This document shows positions 24,501 through 32,555 of a stretch of 64,000 bases of DNA, piece by piece. Both the position numbers and the translations under genes were made by a program. The notes below the pieces were generated by a model. That model was not told where the DNA came from. It did no database searches and worked only from the letters and a program-made list of their open reading frames with translations. Numbering within the stretch: position 1 is the first letter of the stretch; the number at the start of each line of letters is the position of its first letter. The stretch is from Notospermus geniculatus. Lineage: Eukaryota > Nemertea > Pilidiophora > Heteronemertea > Lineidae. Location of the stretch: the NCBI GenBank assembly GCA_002633025.1, contig NMRB01000624.1, forward strand, positions 230,458 through 294,457, read 5' to 3'.

Positions 24501-26533
24501 CCATTTAAGGTTCGATTGGTTCACTTTCTCATAAATATTTTTCGACTGTATGCATTAGGTTTTGTGTCTGGCGACCGCCGACGTATATTCATGCTCGAAA
24601 GACTGTTCAAATCTATCTATTTGAATGGTCTAAGTTACCAATTAGGCATACTAGTAATTGAGAGTGTTGTTATACATAAATAATGAGTTGAAGCATGACA
24701 CCTACCTGATGAAGGGTTAGTCACGCTATAACAGCACGTTGAACTTCTCAAGTGATGAAAGGTATGGCGGCCATTTTTGTTTCGACATAGTATCAGTCCA
24801 GCCTCGGTGTTACTACCGGCTGTATATATATGTTGGACGGGAGACCAGTCTTGTCAAGGTGGGGAGGGATAAAGAGTCACCTATTGCATACACTCGTGCT
24901 TTAAAAGCCTTTTGATAGATTCGATGTCCATTATATGCACCTGAAATTCGTTTAGAAGAACATGTATTTGTTCGTCAATTAGGTCAGAGACAGTACTCAC
25001 AATATTGGCAAATAGTGTAATCCCGTAGCTCAACTAATTTTCCGTGAATGTGATTGGCTCACACCGCACACGTGACCATGAGGCATTTTGGCATTTCGAC
25101 GTCATGCATCTTGAACCATCAGGTGTTTCCATCACTAAAGCCTAGACTATGAGTGAAGGGTAGTCCAAAGGGGCAGTGACCCTAGGCCTTGACATTTCAA
25201 GATGACGTCATTGGGTCCTTGCCATATCAGAAGATGGGGGGGGGGTCAAAATTAAAGGTGCTGTCGTTCGAATTGTAAACATTACGGTTTGTTTANCATA
25301 AATAATGAGTTGAAGCATGACACCTACCTGATGAAGGGTTAGTCACGCTATAACAGCACGTTGAACTTCTCAAGTGATGAAAGGTATGACGGCCATTTTT
25401 GTTTCGACATAGTATCAGTCCAGCCTCGGTGTTACTACCGGCTGTATATAGGTTGGACAGGAGACCAGTCTTATCAAGGTGGGGAGGGATAAAGAGTCAC
25501 CTAATGCATACAGTCGTGCTTTAAAAGCCTTTTGATAGATTCGATGTCCATTATATGCACCTGAAATTCGTTTAGAAGAACATGTATTTGTTCGTCAATT
25601 AGGCCAGAGACAGTACTCACAATATTGGCGAATAGTGTAATCCCGTAGCTCAACTAATTTTCCGTGAATGTGATTGGCTCACACCGCACACGTGACCATG
25701 AGGCATTTTGGCATGTCGACGTCATGCATCTTGAACCATCAGGTGTTTCCATCACTAAAGCCTAGACTATGAGTGAAGGGTAGTCCAAAGGGGCAGTGAC
25801 CCTAGGCCTTGACATTTCAAGATGACGTCATTGGGTCCTTGCCATATCAGAAGATGGGGGGGGGGGTCAAAATTAAAGGTGCTGTCGTTCGAATTGTAAA
25901 CATTACGGTTTGTTTATTTACATGGTTGATTATAATAGTTATTTTTCCTCGGACAGGTGGCAGCNCCTTGACATTTCAAGATGACGTCATTGGGTCCTTG
26001 CCATATCAGAAGATGGGGGGGGGGTCAAAATTAAAGGTGCTGTCGTTCGAATTGTAAACATTACGGTTTGTTTATTTACATGGTTGATTATAATAGTTAT
26101 TTTTCCTCGGACAGGTGGCAGCACCGTGTATACCAAAACATTAATGTTATCTATTTTTATATCTATCTTGATAAATATTCTTTCAACTGAAATATATTTA
26201 TGATTTTACGCTCAAAAACAAACAAAAAAGTTGTGAAAGGTGAGATTTAATTCGATTTTATCTGATTTGTTAGTACCAGAAGTTGACAATAGGTGGCACA
26301 CCGTAATGTTTACAATTCGAACTAGAGCACCTTTAAGAGTCGACCTAGAACATCCAAAAGAGAGATACTGTATATCCATTTCTTCTGTCTGTTTTGACCC
26401 ATTAGGCCCCTATCATCATTTTTTTCAGGTGCTGCTTCGCGGTCACACCGGAACCACGGACATGTCGCTTGTCGGCTTTGATGATGTTGCTATTATCAGA
26501 GGCCGTTGCAACACCTGTGAAGCGGAAACGTAA
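12527..26533 (+). CDS. Astacin metalloprotease with sushi, three MAM and one PAN/apple module (17 exons)
   Basis: Exons 12527-12589, 13076-13158, 13518-13613, 13910-14091, 15316-15525, 16463-16645, 17719-17871, 18954-19056, 19283-19439, 19589-19862, 20437-20688, 20862-20914, 21616-21825, 22397-22526, 23070-23207, 24256-24509 and 26429-26533 splice in phase to 2646 bases, 881 residues. Residues 1-21 are a hydrophobic signal peptide. The astacin domain spans about 28-211: zinc site HEILHSLGFGHEQTRPDRD (His111, His115, His121, catalytic Glu112), Met-turn SIMHY (Met167, Tyr169) and four cysteines as in the family. Then come a sushi/CCP domain (about 212-272), MAM1 (277-440), MAM2 (458-710) with a PAN/apple exon (502-585) inside it, and MAM3 (718-877). 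There is no membrane segment. Expected role: a secreted zinc endopeptidase whose C-terminal modules bind partners. The signal exon joins almost directly to the catalytic domain, so the usual propeptide is very short or its exon was missed. The donors after 13158 and 24509 are weak but required by phase. Confidence 0.88.
12616..12758 (+). repeat. Minisatellite, unit about 20 bp (GCGTCTATTTTGGTCCC)
   Basis: Seven imperfect copies of a unit with TATTTTGGTCCCG sit in the first intron of the astacin gene, ending about 55 bases before the MITE at 12814. Confidence 0.8.
12814..12939. repeat. MITE, GAGAGTTTTCGCAAAGCCCC family, intact copy
   Basis: TA at 12812-12813 and 12940-12941. The ends GAGAGTTTTCGCAAGGCCCC and GGGGCTTTGCGAAAACTC are inverted, and the inverted arms run on for about 35-40 bases (ACGCCAACG words on both sides). 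Lies in intron 1 of the astacin gene. Confidence 0.85.
13175..13380. repeat. Inverted-repeat element, CACTGAAAGCCTTTGC termini
   Basis: CACTGAAAGCCTTTGCATAA is mirrored by CTGCAAAGGCTTTCAGTG. The interior is made of TTAGGCATTTTGCCTAA-type palindromes. About 205 bp, in intron 2 of the astacin gene. It begins within about 17 bases of the donor after 13158. Confidence 0.75.
14236..14494. repeat. Inverted-repeat element, TAAAGGGCGGTGCACGC family
   Basis: TAAAGGGCGGTGCACGC and its mirror GCGCCGCCCTTTAA bound about 260 bp. The interior carries GATCAGTGATGTCGCGGATG and ACATCACTGATCGACC as an inner palindrome. A copy in opposite orientation is at about 57578-57829. In the intron after 14091. Confidence 0.75.
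14497..15287. repeat. Nested inverted-repeat elements around an assembly gap
   Basis: The outer element begins GGGCAGCACACCAGGCGAT and ends CGCCTGGTGTGCTGGC. Related termini occur near 19095 and at 47575-47950. Inside, 14631-15238, is a strongly palindromic element with ends TAAAGCCTGCCGCACACTGG and GTGCGGCAGGCTTAAAG and arms containing TATTTTTCGGTGAGTTTTC. Its right half is present on both sides of the N run, so the gap probably reflects failure to assemble a hairpin. A partial copy is at about 38545-38640. Confidence 0.7.
14844..15087. other. Assembly gap (244 N)
   Basis: A run of N flanked on both sides by the same palindromic repeat. The true length is unknown. It falls in the intron between the exons ending 14091 and starting 15316, so no coding sequence need be missing. 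Confidence 0.95.
16675..16914. repeat. Inverted-repeat element (GGGAGTAAGAAATAAAAG family), copy 2
   Basis: Begins TAAGAAATAAAAGTGGAAAA and ends with its mirror TTTTATTTCTTACTCCC, with ATTTTGGAATTTTGCGC inside. It starts about 30 bases after the donor of the exon ending 16645. An A/T-rich GAAATT-type simple repeat follows at 16905-16998. Confidence 0.75.
17514..17641. repeat. MITE, GAGAGTTTTCGCAAAGCCCC family, intact copy
   Basis: TA at 17512-17513 and 17642-17643. Ends GAGAGTTTTCGCAAAGCCCC and GGGGCTTTGCGAAAACTCCC. It lies about 77 bases before the exon at 17719. Confidence 0.85.
18023..18490. repeat. Dispersed repeat (TAGTCACGCTATA / GGCGGCCATTTTTG family), oldest-looking copy
   Basis: Shares the order GGCCGACGTAACCTTTGACC, TCTAAGTTACCAATTAGGCA, GATGAAGGGATAGTCACGCT, GTTGAACTTCTCAAGTGA, GGCGGCCATTTTTGT and CAGTCCAGCC with copies at about 24545-24905, 25299-25520, 30715-31090 and 35135-35475 (inverted), 42905-43233 and 43440-43735 (inverted). 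About 350-450 bp. No coding frame. Confidence 0.7.
21021..21532. repeat. Repeat with GGGTGGGTATACACTA...GCGATTCGC end
   Basis: Begins AAGGGTGGGTATACACTACA and contains GGAGGCATTGCGGCATGAAA in reverse complement. The same words appear at 51064-51225. The end near 21520 (AATAGTGTGTCTCCACCTTT) is roughly the mirror of the start. In the astacin gene intron after 20914, absent from the paralogue. Confidence 0.6.
21840..21969. repeat. MITE, GAGAGTTTTCGCAAAGCCCC family, inserted beside a splice donor
   Basis: TA at 21838-21839 and 21970-21971. The insertion begins 12 bases after the donor GT of the exon ending 21825. The paralogous intron near 3097 lacks it. Inverted ends GAGAGTTTTCGCAAAGCCCC and GGGGCTTTGCGAAAAGTCCC. 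Confidence 0.88.
23401..23802. repeat. Foldback element, TAAGGCCTGTCTACACGATC termini
   Basis: TAAGGCCTGTCTACACGATC at 23401 mirrors ATGATCGTGTAGACGGGCC near 23781-23800. The centre has many TGTATGATGATG / CATCATCATACA words in both orientations. A second, partial unit continues at 24085-24194 after the SINE. Confidence 0.75.
23816..24082 (-). repeat. tRNA-derived SINE with TA-rich tail
   Basis: Read on the minus strand, the 5' end is a tRNA-like head: GCCCGGTGGTCGAGTGGTTA (A-box region) and GCGGGTTCGACTCCGGGCG (B-box and T-arm). The anticodon loop is expanded, so it is not a working tRNA. The body follows with GGGCAAGTAAAAGACCCCA, then a tail ending in ATATATAT. The same core occurs at 56928-57085, 58275-58452 and 61737-62092. 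Confidence 0.8.
24545..24905. repeat. Dispersed repeat (TAGTCACGCTATA / GGCGGCCATTTTTG family)
   Basis: Member of the family described at 18023-18490. It fills the last intron of the astacin gene, absent from the shorter paralogous intron (5878-6146). It is partly repeated after the single-n join at 25298. Confidence 0.7.
24676..26120 (+). other. Overlapping contig ends placed in tandem (single n at 25298 and 25964)
   Basis: 25299-25963 repeats 24676-25297 almost base for base and then continues beyond it. 25965 onwards repeats 25807-25963. Each repeat begins exactly after a lone n. This pattern is expected when a scaffolder abuts overlapping contigs without merging them, so the last intron is probably about 0.8 kb shorter than shown. 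Confidence 0.8.
26017..26340. repeat. Inverted-repeat element, TAAAGGTGCT termini
   Basis: TTAAAGGTGCTGTCGTTCGA with AATTGTAAACATTACGG is mirrored by CCGTAATGTTTACAATTCGA and AGAGCACCTTTAA near 26303-26339. About 320 bp, in the last intron of the astacin gene; earlier partial copies come from the contig overlap. Confidence 0.7.
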
Positions 26534-26749
26534 ATTAAGGTCCCGGTCCACTAGATTTTACCGTCATTATCCTGGAGAAGATTGATGTAGCCTCATAGAA
26601 TTGCACTTTCACGACACATTGGAAAATGGTCGAAACGAACATCAAATGTTTTGTTAGTATCACTGGAAGAATTCTGCTTTCATATACTGTAATGAGTGTA
26701 TGTACGTACATGTACATGTACTTATAGGTGAGTACATACAGTATACGCT

Positions 26750-27530
26750 CAGATCTCTTTCTCAAAGTCATGTGCGCTTCAAACGCTTCAAATCTCTTTC
26801 TTAAATTGATATACACTTCAAATCTCTTTCTCAAAATGATACGCTTCAAATCTCTTACNNNNNNNNNNNNNNNNNNNNNNNNNNNNNNNNNNNNNNNNNN
26901 NNNNNNNNNNNNNNNNNNNNNNNNNNNNNNNNNNNNNNNNNNNNNNNNNNNNNNNNNNNNNNNNNNNNNNNNNNNNNNNNNNNNNNNNNNNNNNNNNNNN
27001 NNNNNNNNNNNNNNNNNNNNNNNNNNNNNNNNNNNNNNNNNNNNNNNNNNNNNNNNNNNNNNNNNNNNNNNNNNNNNNNNNNNNNNNNNNNNNNNNNNNN
27101 NNNNNNNNNNNNNNNNNNNNNNNNNNNNNNNNNNNNNNNNNNNNNNNNNNNNNNNNNNNNNNNNNNNNNNNNNNNNNNNNNNNNNNNNNNNNNNNNNNNN
27201 NNNNNNNNNNNNNNNNNNNNNNNNNNNNNNNNNNNNNNNNNNNNNNNNNNNNNNNNNNNNNNNNNNNNNNNNNNNNNNNNNNNNNNNNNNNNNNNNNNNN
27301 NNNNNNNNNNNNNNNNNNNNNNNNNNNNNNNNNNNNNNNNNNNNNNNNNNNNNNNNNNNNNNNNNNNNNNNNNNNNNNNNNNNNNNNNNNNNNNNNNNNN
27401 NNNNNNNNNNNNNNNNNNNNNNNNNNNNNNNNNNNNNNNNNNNNNNNNNNNNNNNNNNNNNNNNNNNNNNNNNNNNNNNNNNNNNNNNNNNNNNNNNNNN
27501 NNNNNNNNNNNNNNNNNNNNNNNNNNNNNN
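26750..27530. repeat. ACGCTTCAAATCTCTTTCTC minisatellite and assembly gap (672 N at 26859-27530)
   Basis: About four imperfect 28-30 bp units run into the N stretch. Two such units also follow the paralogous gene at 6660-6720, so the minisatellite predates the gene duplication. The gap most likely holds more repeat units. Confidence 0.7.
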
Positions 27531-27770
27531 AAAGAAAAAAAACAGCACAACATGGGAAGCGGGGGGGGGTTATAAATATCAAATTACATGACATTGTATC
27601 GCCCATGTTTATGGCACATTTCTGGAACCCGCACCTCATTTCCTGACCACTCAAAGAAAAGAAATACAACGACACAACCTATCCAAATTAAGCACATTTA
27701 TTATCTCGTATTGAGCGAAGAATATTGCGTCGTAATACATTTGTATTTTATATTTTATATCACATAAATA

Positions 27771-28080
27771 TAGCGTGTTCGGAAAGCTTCCTCGGGGAAG
27801 CGGGAGAGCGTTCGTAAGGTATTTGGCAGGCTGCCAAGGCTTCCTCGAGCCTGGCAGTCGCTCACTTGGGGAAACTCCCGGCATACATTTCGTTTTCTTT
27901 CCAATCTGACATGCTGATTGGCTAAGCGTGGAACATTTCACGCCTGCAACCCACAGTAGTGCCTTTCCCCGAGGAAGCGCAAATATCGTTCGGAATTTCG
28001 CCTTTACTGGGCATGCTCACATTCCCCGAAGCTCGGGGAAGAAATTTCCTCGGGGAAGCTTTCCGAACACGGCCATAGTA
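27771..28080. repeat. Inverted-repeat element present in only one haplotype version (AAGCTTCCTCGGGGAAG type)
   Basis: GTGTTCGGAAAGCTTCCTCG at the left mirrors CGGGGAAGCTTTCCGAACAC at the right; about 310 bp. Version 2 reads CACATAAATAGTGCAAC with no insertion, giving an empty site with a short TA-type target. Confidence 0.8.
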
Positions 28081-28126
28081 TAGTGCAACAAACATTCTGC
28101 TCCGCTTTCCACATCCGATGACCGCC

Positions 28127-28520
28127 CCCATTCTCGTACCCAGAGATTACATTAGTTACGCTCGGCCGAGGTTGAAGGTCGCTACACTATCTCTGGAGAC
28201 GGCTACGGACGACTTCAGCGTGTGTTCGCACGGCGCATGAATATATACTAATTTTTGACCGTTTCACTCCAAGTTTATATGGTGCGCCAAGTAGTGCTGT
28301 GTGTTTTCCTCCATAAATACAAACAGATTCCTCATAAAAACCTTCCAAATTACATTTTTTGTGTATAACATTTTATACTCAAGTTATTTCAATGCATCTG
28401 CGGTTAAAATTCGGTGTAAAATTGTACGATGCCCATGGCGAGCCGTCTCCGGAGATTAGTGGAGCGACCTTCAACCTCGGCCCGAGCGTAGAATCTCTGG
28501 GTACGAGATTGGGCCACCCC
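28127..28520. repeat. Foldback repeat (GTACCCAGAGATTA arms)
   Basis: GTACCCAGAGATTAC with CTCGGCCGAGGTTGAAGG at 28135-28205 is mirrored by CCTTCAACCTCGGCCCGAGC and AGAATCTCTGGGTAC at 28468-28508. Present in both haplotype versions (second at about 32715-33100). Open frames across it are by-products of the palindrome. Confidence 0.75.
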
Positions 28521-28878
28521 ACGCGGCGTAAATGGAAACTACAGTATAAATTGTATGCCAGTTCAATTAAAAATGATGGAGGAGTGTCAGCCGAGTCGGC
28601 CCATCTTCAAATTCCACCCATCACTCTTCATCGGATTTGGAAAATGAGCTTTTAGGCCTACACCTCCCGTTTTGAGGGCTGACCCGTGTGGCGCCTGCGG
28701 AAGTGGACAAACATCAACAGTGTGAGCACCACCTGCCACACAAAATACAGCCTACTTCAAGGCATAACAGGATGTTTTTCGAGTCTTTTACAGTGACGGG
28801 CCCGATGCTAAATGTACATGTATCCAGAATTTCCTTCTCTCTTGTCAGCCAAAGCGCAATAGCACTGGCAGGTTCCGG

Positions 28879-29052
28879 TGTAACGTTTTTGAGGGTTCCC
28901 CATCTGCGAGTGTTCCCCTCCTTTTGTCTGACGGAATAAGCCGCGACTCGACAATGGAGGACACACAGAAAAATGTGTCGATCTATCTGCCAGTGTTTCC
29001 AGAACAATAGGGGAAACACTGACACACGGAAACACTGAAAAACTTTACACTT
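28879..29052. repeat. Short insertion present in only one haplotype version
   Basis: About 174 bp from TGTAACGTTTTTGAGGG to ACTGAAAAACTTTACACTT (ends roughly inverted). Version 2 reads straight through GGTTCCGGAAACATGAG. A related copy at about 53744-53935 shares CTGACGGAATAAGC and ACACTGAAAAACGTTACACC. Confidence 0.7.
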
Positions 29053-29349
29053 GAAACATGAGAGGTCCGCTGGAGGATCAGCGAGTCTTTCAGTGACCTG
29101 CCTTCAGTGGCGCCATTCTTGGCCCTTCACCGGGAGGTGGATAGATACCAAACGCACATTTCACAACTTGTCTACCGGTATATCCCCTGTTGCATAGCCA
29201 CACGACGTATTTCAATAACTAAAACAAGATCAGTGATGATCCTCGGTTTACATTACATCGATAGGTACCACTGTACTTTGCTTTAAAAATTCTTTTTACT
29301 CATATTTGTACGGACACTTATTTTGATTTCAAACTTATATTTTCCTCAA

Positions 29350-29605
29350 GGGAGTAAGAAATGAAAGTGCAAAAATAAGAAGTGGGAAATTTTGGAATTT
29401 TGCGCAAATTTTTCAATTTCTCAAATTGGGAGAAAATTTTCCCCATTTTGAGAAATATCGCCCGAAAAATCACACAAAATGTCATTTCATTTGAAGAAAA
29501 TTTCTCAAAATGGGAAAATTTTTCTCCCACTTTGAAAAATTGAAAAATTCGTGCAAAATTCTAAAATTTCCCCCATCTTATTTTCCACTTTTATTTCTTA
29601 GTCCC
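29350..29605. repeat. Inverted-repeat element (GGGAGTAAGAAATAAAAG family), copy 3
   Basis: GGGAGTAAGAAATGAAAGTG at the left and CACTTTTATTTCTTAGTCCC at the right. The allelic copy is at 33790-34045. Confidence 0.75.
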
Positions 29606-29609
29606 TTCT

Positions 29610-30700
29610 TCCTTCTTGGTACCGGTAGCATCAAGAAGAGCGGACATCCAGGTGCTTGTCGGAAATATAAAAACTCCATGAAATATGTAAGTTTACATGT
29701 ACTTACATGTAGATACATGTAATTTCCCCCTTGATGCCAACAGGCAGCGATTTAGACCAAATGCTTTTTTCCGTCCCTTTGTACGGATACCTATTTACAT
29801 GTAGTTCACACCAATCGTTCCTTCCACCACGTTACCGCTGTTATCAAGAAGAGCTCACAGCCAGCTGCTGGTTGGAAATAAAACTAATGAAAATACCAGT
29901 TTTTATTTCCCGCCTCTGATGAATATGCGGAACTTAAGACCCTTTTTATGCCATGTGCGTATATGCAGATTCCGAATAGGTAACTTACAGAAAGACAACA
30001 CTTCGTCTCAAGAATACAAATGATAGCCTACATAAAATGACAGATAAATTCCGGTGACCTCTGTTTTACCTGTCGTTTTTTTCTTGGCATTGTGCGCACA
30101 AACTAATTGCGCAATTCTGAAAAAAAAACAGATCATGTTCTTGCTACAGTTATCCATTATTAGAGCAAGGCCACGATGTCGGACAACCTAATGCTTTTAA
30201 GCGAAATGTCAAATCAATGAGTTGAAATAAATATAAGTTCGCAGTTTCAGCAAAAGAAAGTGAGTTTTAGGGCCTCAGTCTAAATCTGTGGCAGTGCGCG
30301 CTGATTTTTCGAGTCCAATGGGGGTAATGTGTAGTACATACAATCATGCACAGGGTATTGGAAATACATTTTACCAAAGATAGATATTTTTGATTTTACA
30401 TTATTTGATTTCCTAACGTCAAAGTTATTGTTTCGATTGAGACCAACATTTTACACAATGTAAATGACATCCATGAATCTATGTATGTTCACCAAAATTG
30501 GTTGTTGGATAATCCTGACCAAGCAACGGAGGATTAAGGTTTGAGTACATTGCTGGCAACATTTTCCCAACATTCAGAGCAACAAAATCTTGTTCGAGAA
30601 ATGTTGTTTAGTGTGTGCAGGGGAAGAGTTTTCCTATGTTCAATTGTAGTTGCATACCCAAACAATAGATAAACGTCGTCGTAGGGCCTAACCGGGCGCT
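29610..30700. other. No gene seen (29.6-30.7 kb)
   Basis: AT-rich sequence shared by both haplotype versions. I see no exon, RNA gene or clear repeat border in it. Confidence 0.4.
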
Positions 30701-30714
30701 TACGAAACCTCCCT

Positions 30715-31090
30715 TATGTTTAAAGCACGACTGTATGCATTAGGTGAGTCTTTATTCCTCCCCACCTTGATAAAACTGGTCTCCTGTCCAACCTGCATAT
30801 AGCCAGTGCAGTGGTAACACCGAGGCTGGACTGATACTACATGTATGTCGAAACAAAAATGGCCGCCATACCATTCATCACTTGAGAAGTTCAACGTGCT
30901 GTTATAGCGTGACTAACCCTTCATCTTAAACTCATTCTTTTATGTGTAGCAACACTCTCAATGCCTAATTGGTAACTTACATGTAGACCATTCAAAAAGA
31001 TAGATTCGAACAGATGTCTTTCGAGCATAAATATACGACGTTACCTAAAGGTCAAAGGTTACGCCGCCCGTCGCGAGATACAAAACCTTA
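30715..31090 (-). repeat. Dispersed repeat (TAGTCACGCTATA / GGCGGCCATTTTTG family), inverted copy
   Basis: Same family as 18023-18490 in reverse orientation (CAAAAATGGCCGCCATACC, AGCGTGACTAACCCTTCATC). The allelic copy is at about 35135-35475. Confidence 0.7.
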
Positions 31091-31856
31091 ATTTGTTGGC
31101 CAGTGAAAAAGGCTACATGAGCAAAAGATAATGTTGCTCAGGAACGTTGTTCACTCTTGTTGAAAAAATGTTGCCTGTATAATGGCGTAGGCTATTATCA
31201 AAAATAAATAGGCCCTATCTAGGTCTATATTTGGTATTCTATATATTAAAAAGATAGGCCTAGTCTCCATCAGAACAGTAACCATGATATAACGAATTCA
31301 AAGTGTAAAATATCTTTTTTACAGCCGGTATATTGTCGTAGTGTGCTGTATAATAGATATAATATCGTGTTTGTAACATTTAATGACAAATACTTTGTAA
31401 CCCACTTCACCCTTCGTTCAATATCGCCGGCGTATTTACATTAGCCTGTGTGACCTCTTCGGTGATGCCCGCATCAAGTCAGAAACCATTCTTAGAAGTA
31501 GAACATTGAGAACATGTGAAACCATCACAGAGACACTTATTTACATTACATTCAGTGGTTTTTATACAATTATATGCACCGTACATGCTTTCAATACGGG
31601 TAGTAGCATAAAGGAATCAAACGATGAAGTAACTGAGGGATACACTTCATGTGTTGCCACCAGATGTCTCTCACTGCCTGAATTTTGGCTTAACGTAATA
31701 TGCAGGAGCTTCAACTTTTTTTATGGTAGTGGGGTACATGAATCCGTCAACTTGATGCCTTGAACTCCATTTCTGAGGATAACAGAGCTATTTTCAACAC
31801 AGTGTGCAAATGTACGTCAGCCTTTTCAAATGTACACAGATGACCCTGCGCTCTCA

Positions 31857-32276
31857 GTAGCCCTGTTTACACTACATAAAAACCCGCGTCTCACCCGGGT
31901 TTTTTCTGTCTACACCTGTTAAAAGCGCGGGTCTAATAGACCCGGGGATGAAAAGTCCGGGCTTTTTGAACCCTCCGATTTCGAAGGGTTTTTGTGTAGA
32001 CGCAATAGACCCGGGCTTTGTCTAGTTCTTGAACACCGCGACAGGCGGCGTGTCTTGTGGGCATGCGCGGTAAAAAGCCAGCACTTCAATTTAGCGCCTC
32101 CTCTTCGTGAAGAGTAAGCTCCAGCAGCGACCCTATCGCCGGGCGTAGCAATTAAGTTCAGCTGGATTTTAGTAGTGGAGACGCTCGCCGGGTCTCAGGC
32201 GGGTTTTTTTCAGGCCCGGGCTTGACACGGGCTCAAAAAGCCCGGGGATTTCTATGTAGTGTAACCACAGCTATTG
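31857..32276. repeat. Inverted-repeat element present in only one haplotype version (TTTACACTACATA termini)
   Basis: CCCTGTTTACACTACATAAA at the left mirrors TTTCTATGTAGTGTAACCAC at the right. The interior is full of ACCCGGG / CCCGGGC words in both orientations. About 420 bp. Version 2 reads GCGCTCTCATCGTTCGTGGG at the empty site near 36276. Confidence 0.8.
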
Positions 32277-32555
32277 TTCGTGGGGTTTTCATTAAATCAG
32301 TCCTTTTGTATTATAAGATCTACTAGTCTGAATTCAACAAAATTTGCACTAAACATGCGGAAGGTCTTGCCTAGCATATGGAAGAGTCAGAGTGCAAATC
32401 TGTTGAGGTTTAAAGGGATACTGTCCACACATTTTATAAAATGCGAAACTTGTAAGTTGAACCTTTATGTTTGATTCCTTTATGGTAGTAGTCTGTATTG
32501 TAATGTAGTAACCGTCTGTATTGTAATGTAGTAACCAATAACGTTGTAATAAGTN

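Larger units (their letters stand above)
27647..32554 (+). other. Haplotype-like block, version 1 (repeat of 32556-36558)
   Basis: This block starts CCACTCAAAGAAAAGAAATA and ends GTTGTAATAAGT; the same sequence starts again right after the single n at 32555 and runs to 36558. The versions differ by scattered substitutions, small ACATGTA indels and three larger insertions in version 1 (27771-28080, 28879-29052, about 31857-32276). No credible gene is present; open frames have no protein motifs. Read as two alleles assembled in tandem, or less likely a very recent duplication. Confidence 0.75.

Noticed and set aside
906-26533. The two MAM copies as another haplotype artefact
   Set aside because: No n join separates the first copy from the region between the genes, introns differ by many insertions, and an unrelated gene lies between; a true tandem duplication fits better.
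26535-27675. Very long open frames across the second N run
   Set aside because: They consist mostly of undetermined bases.
28359-28655. 98-codon frame repeated at 32953-33186
   Set aside because: It runs across one arm of a foldback repeat, and its copy is the allelic block.
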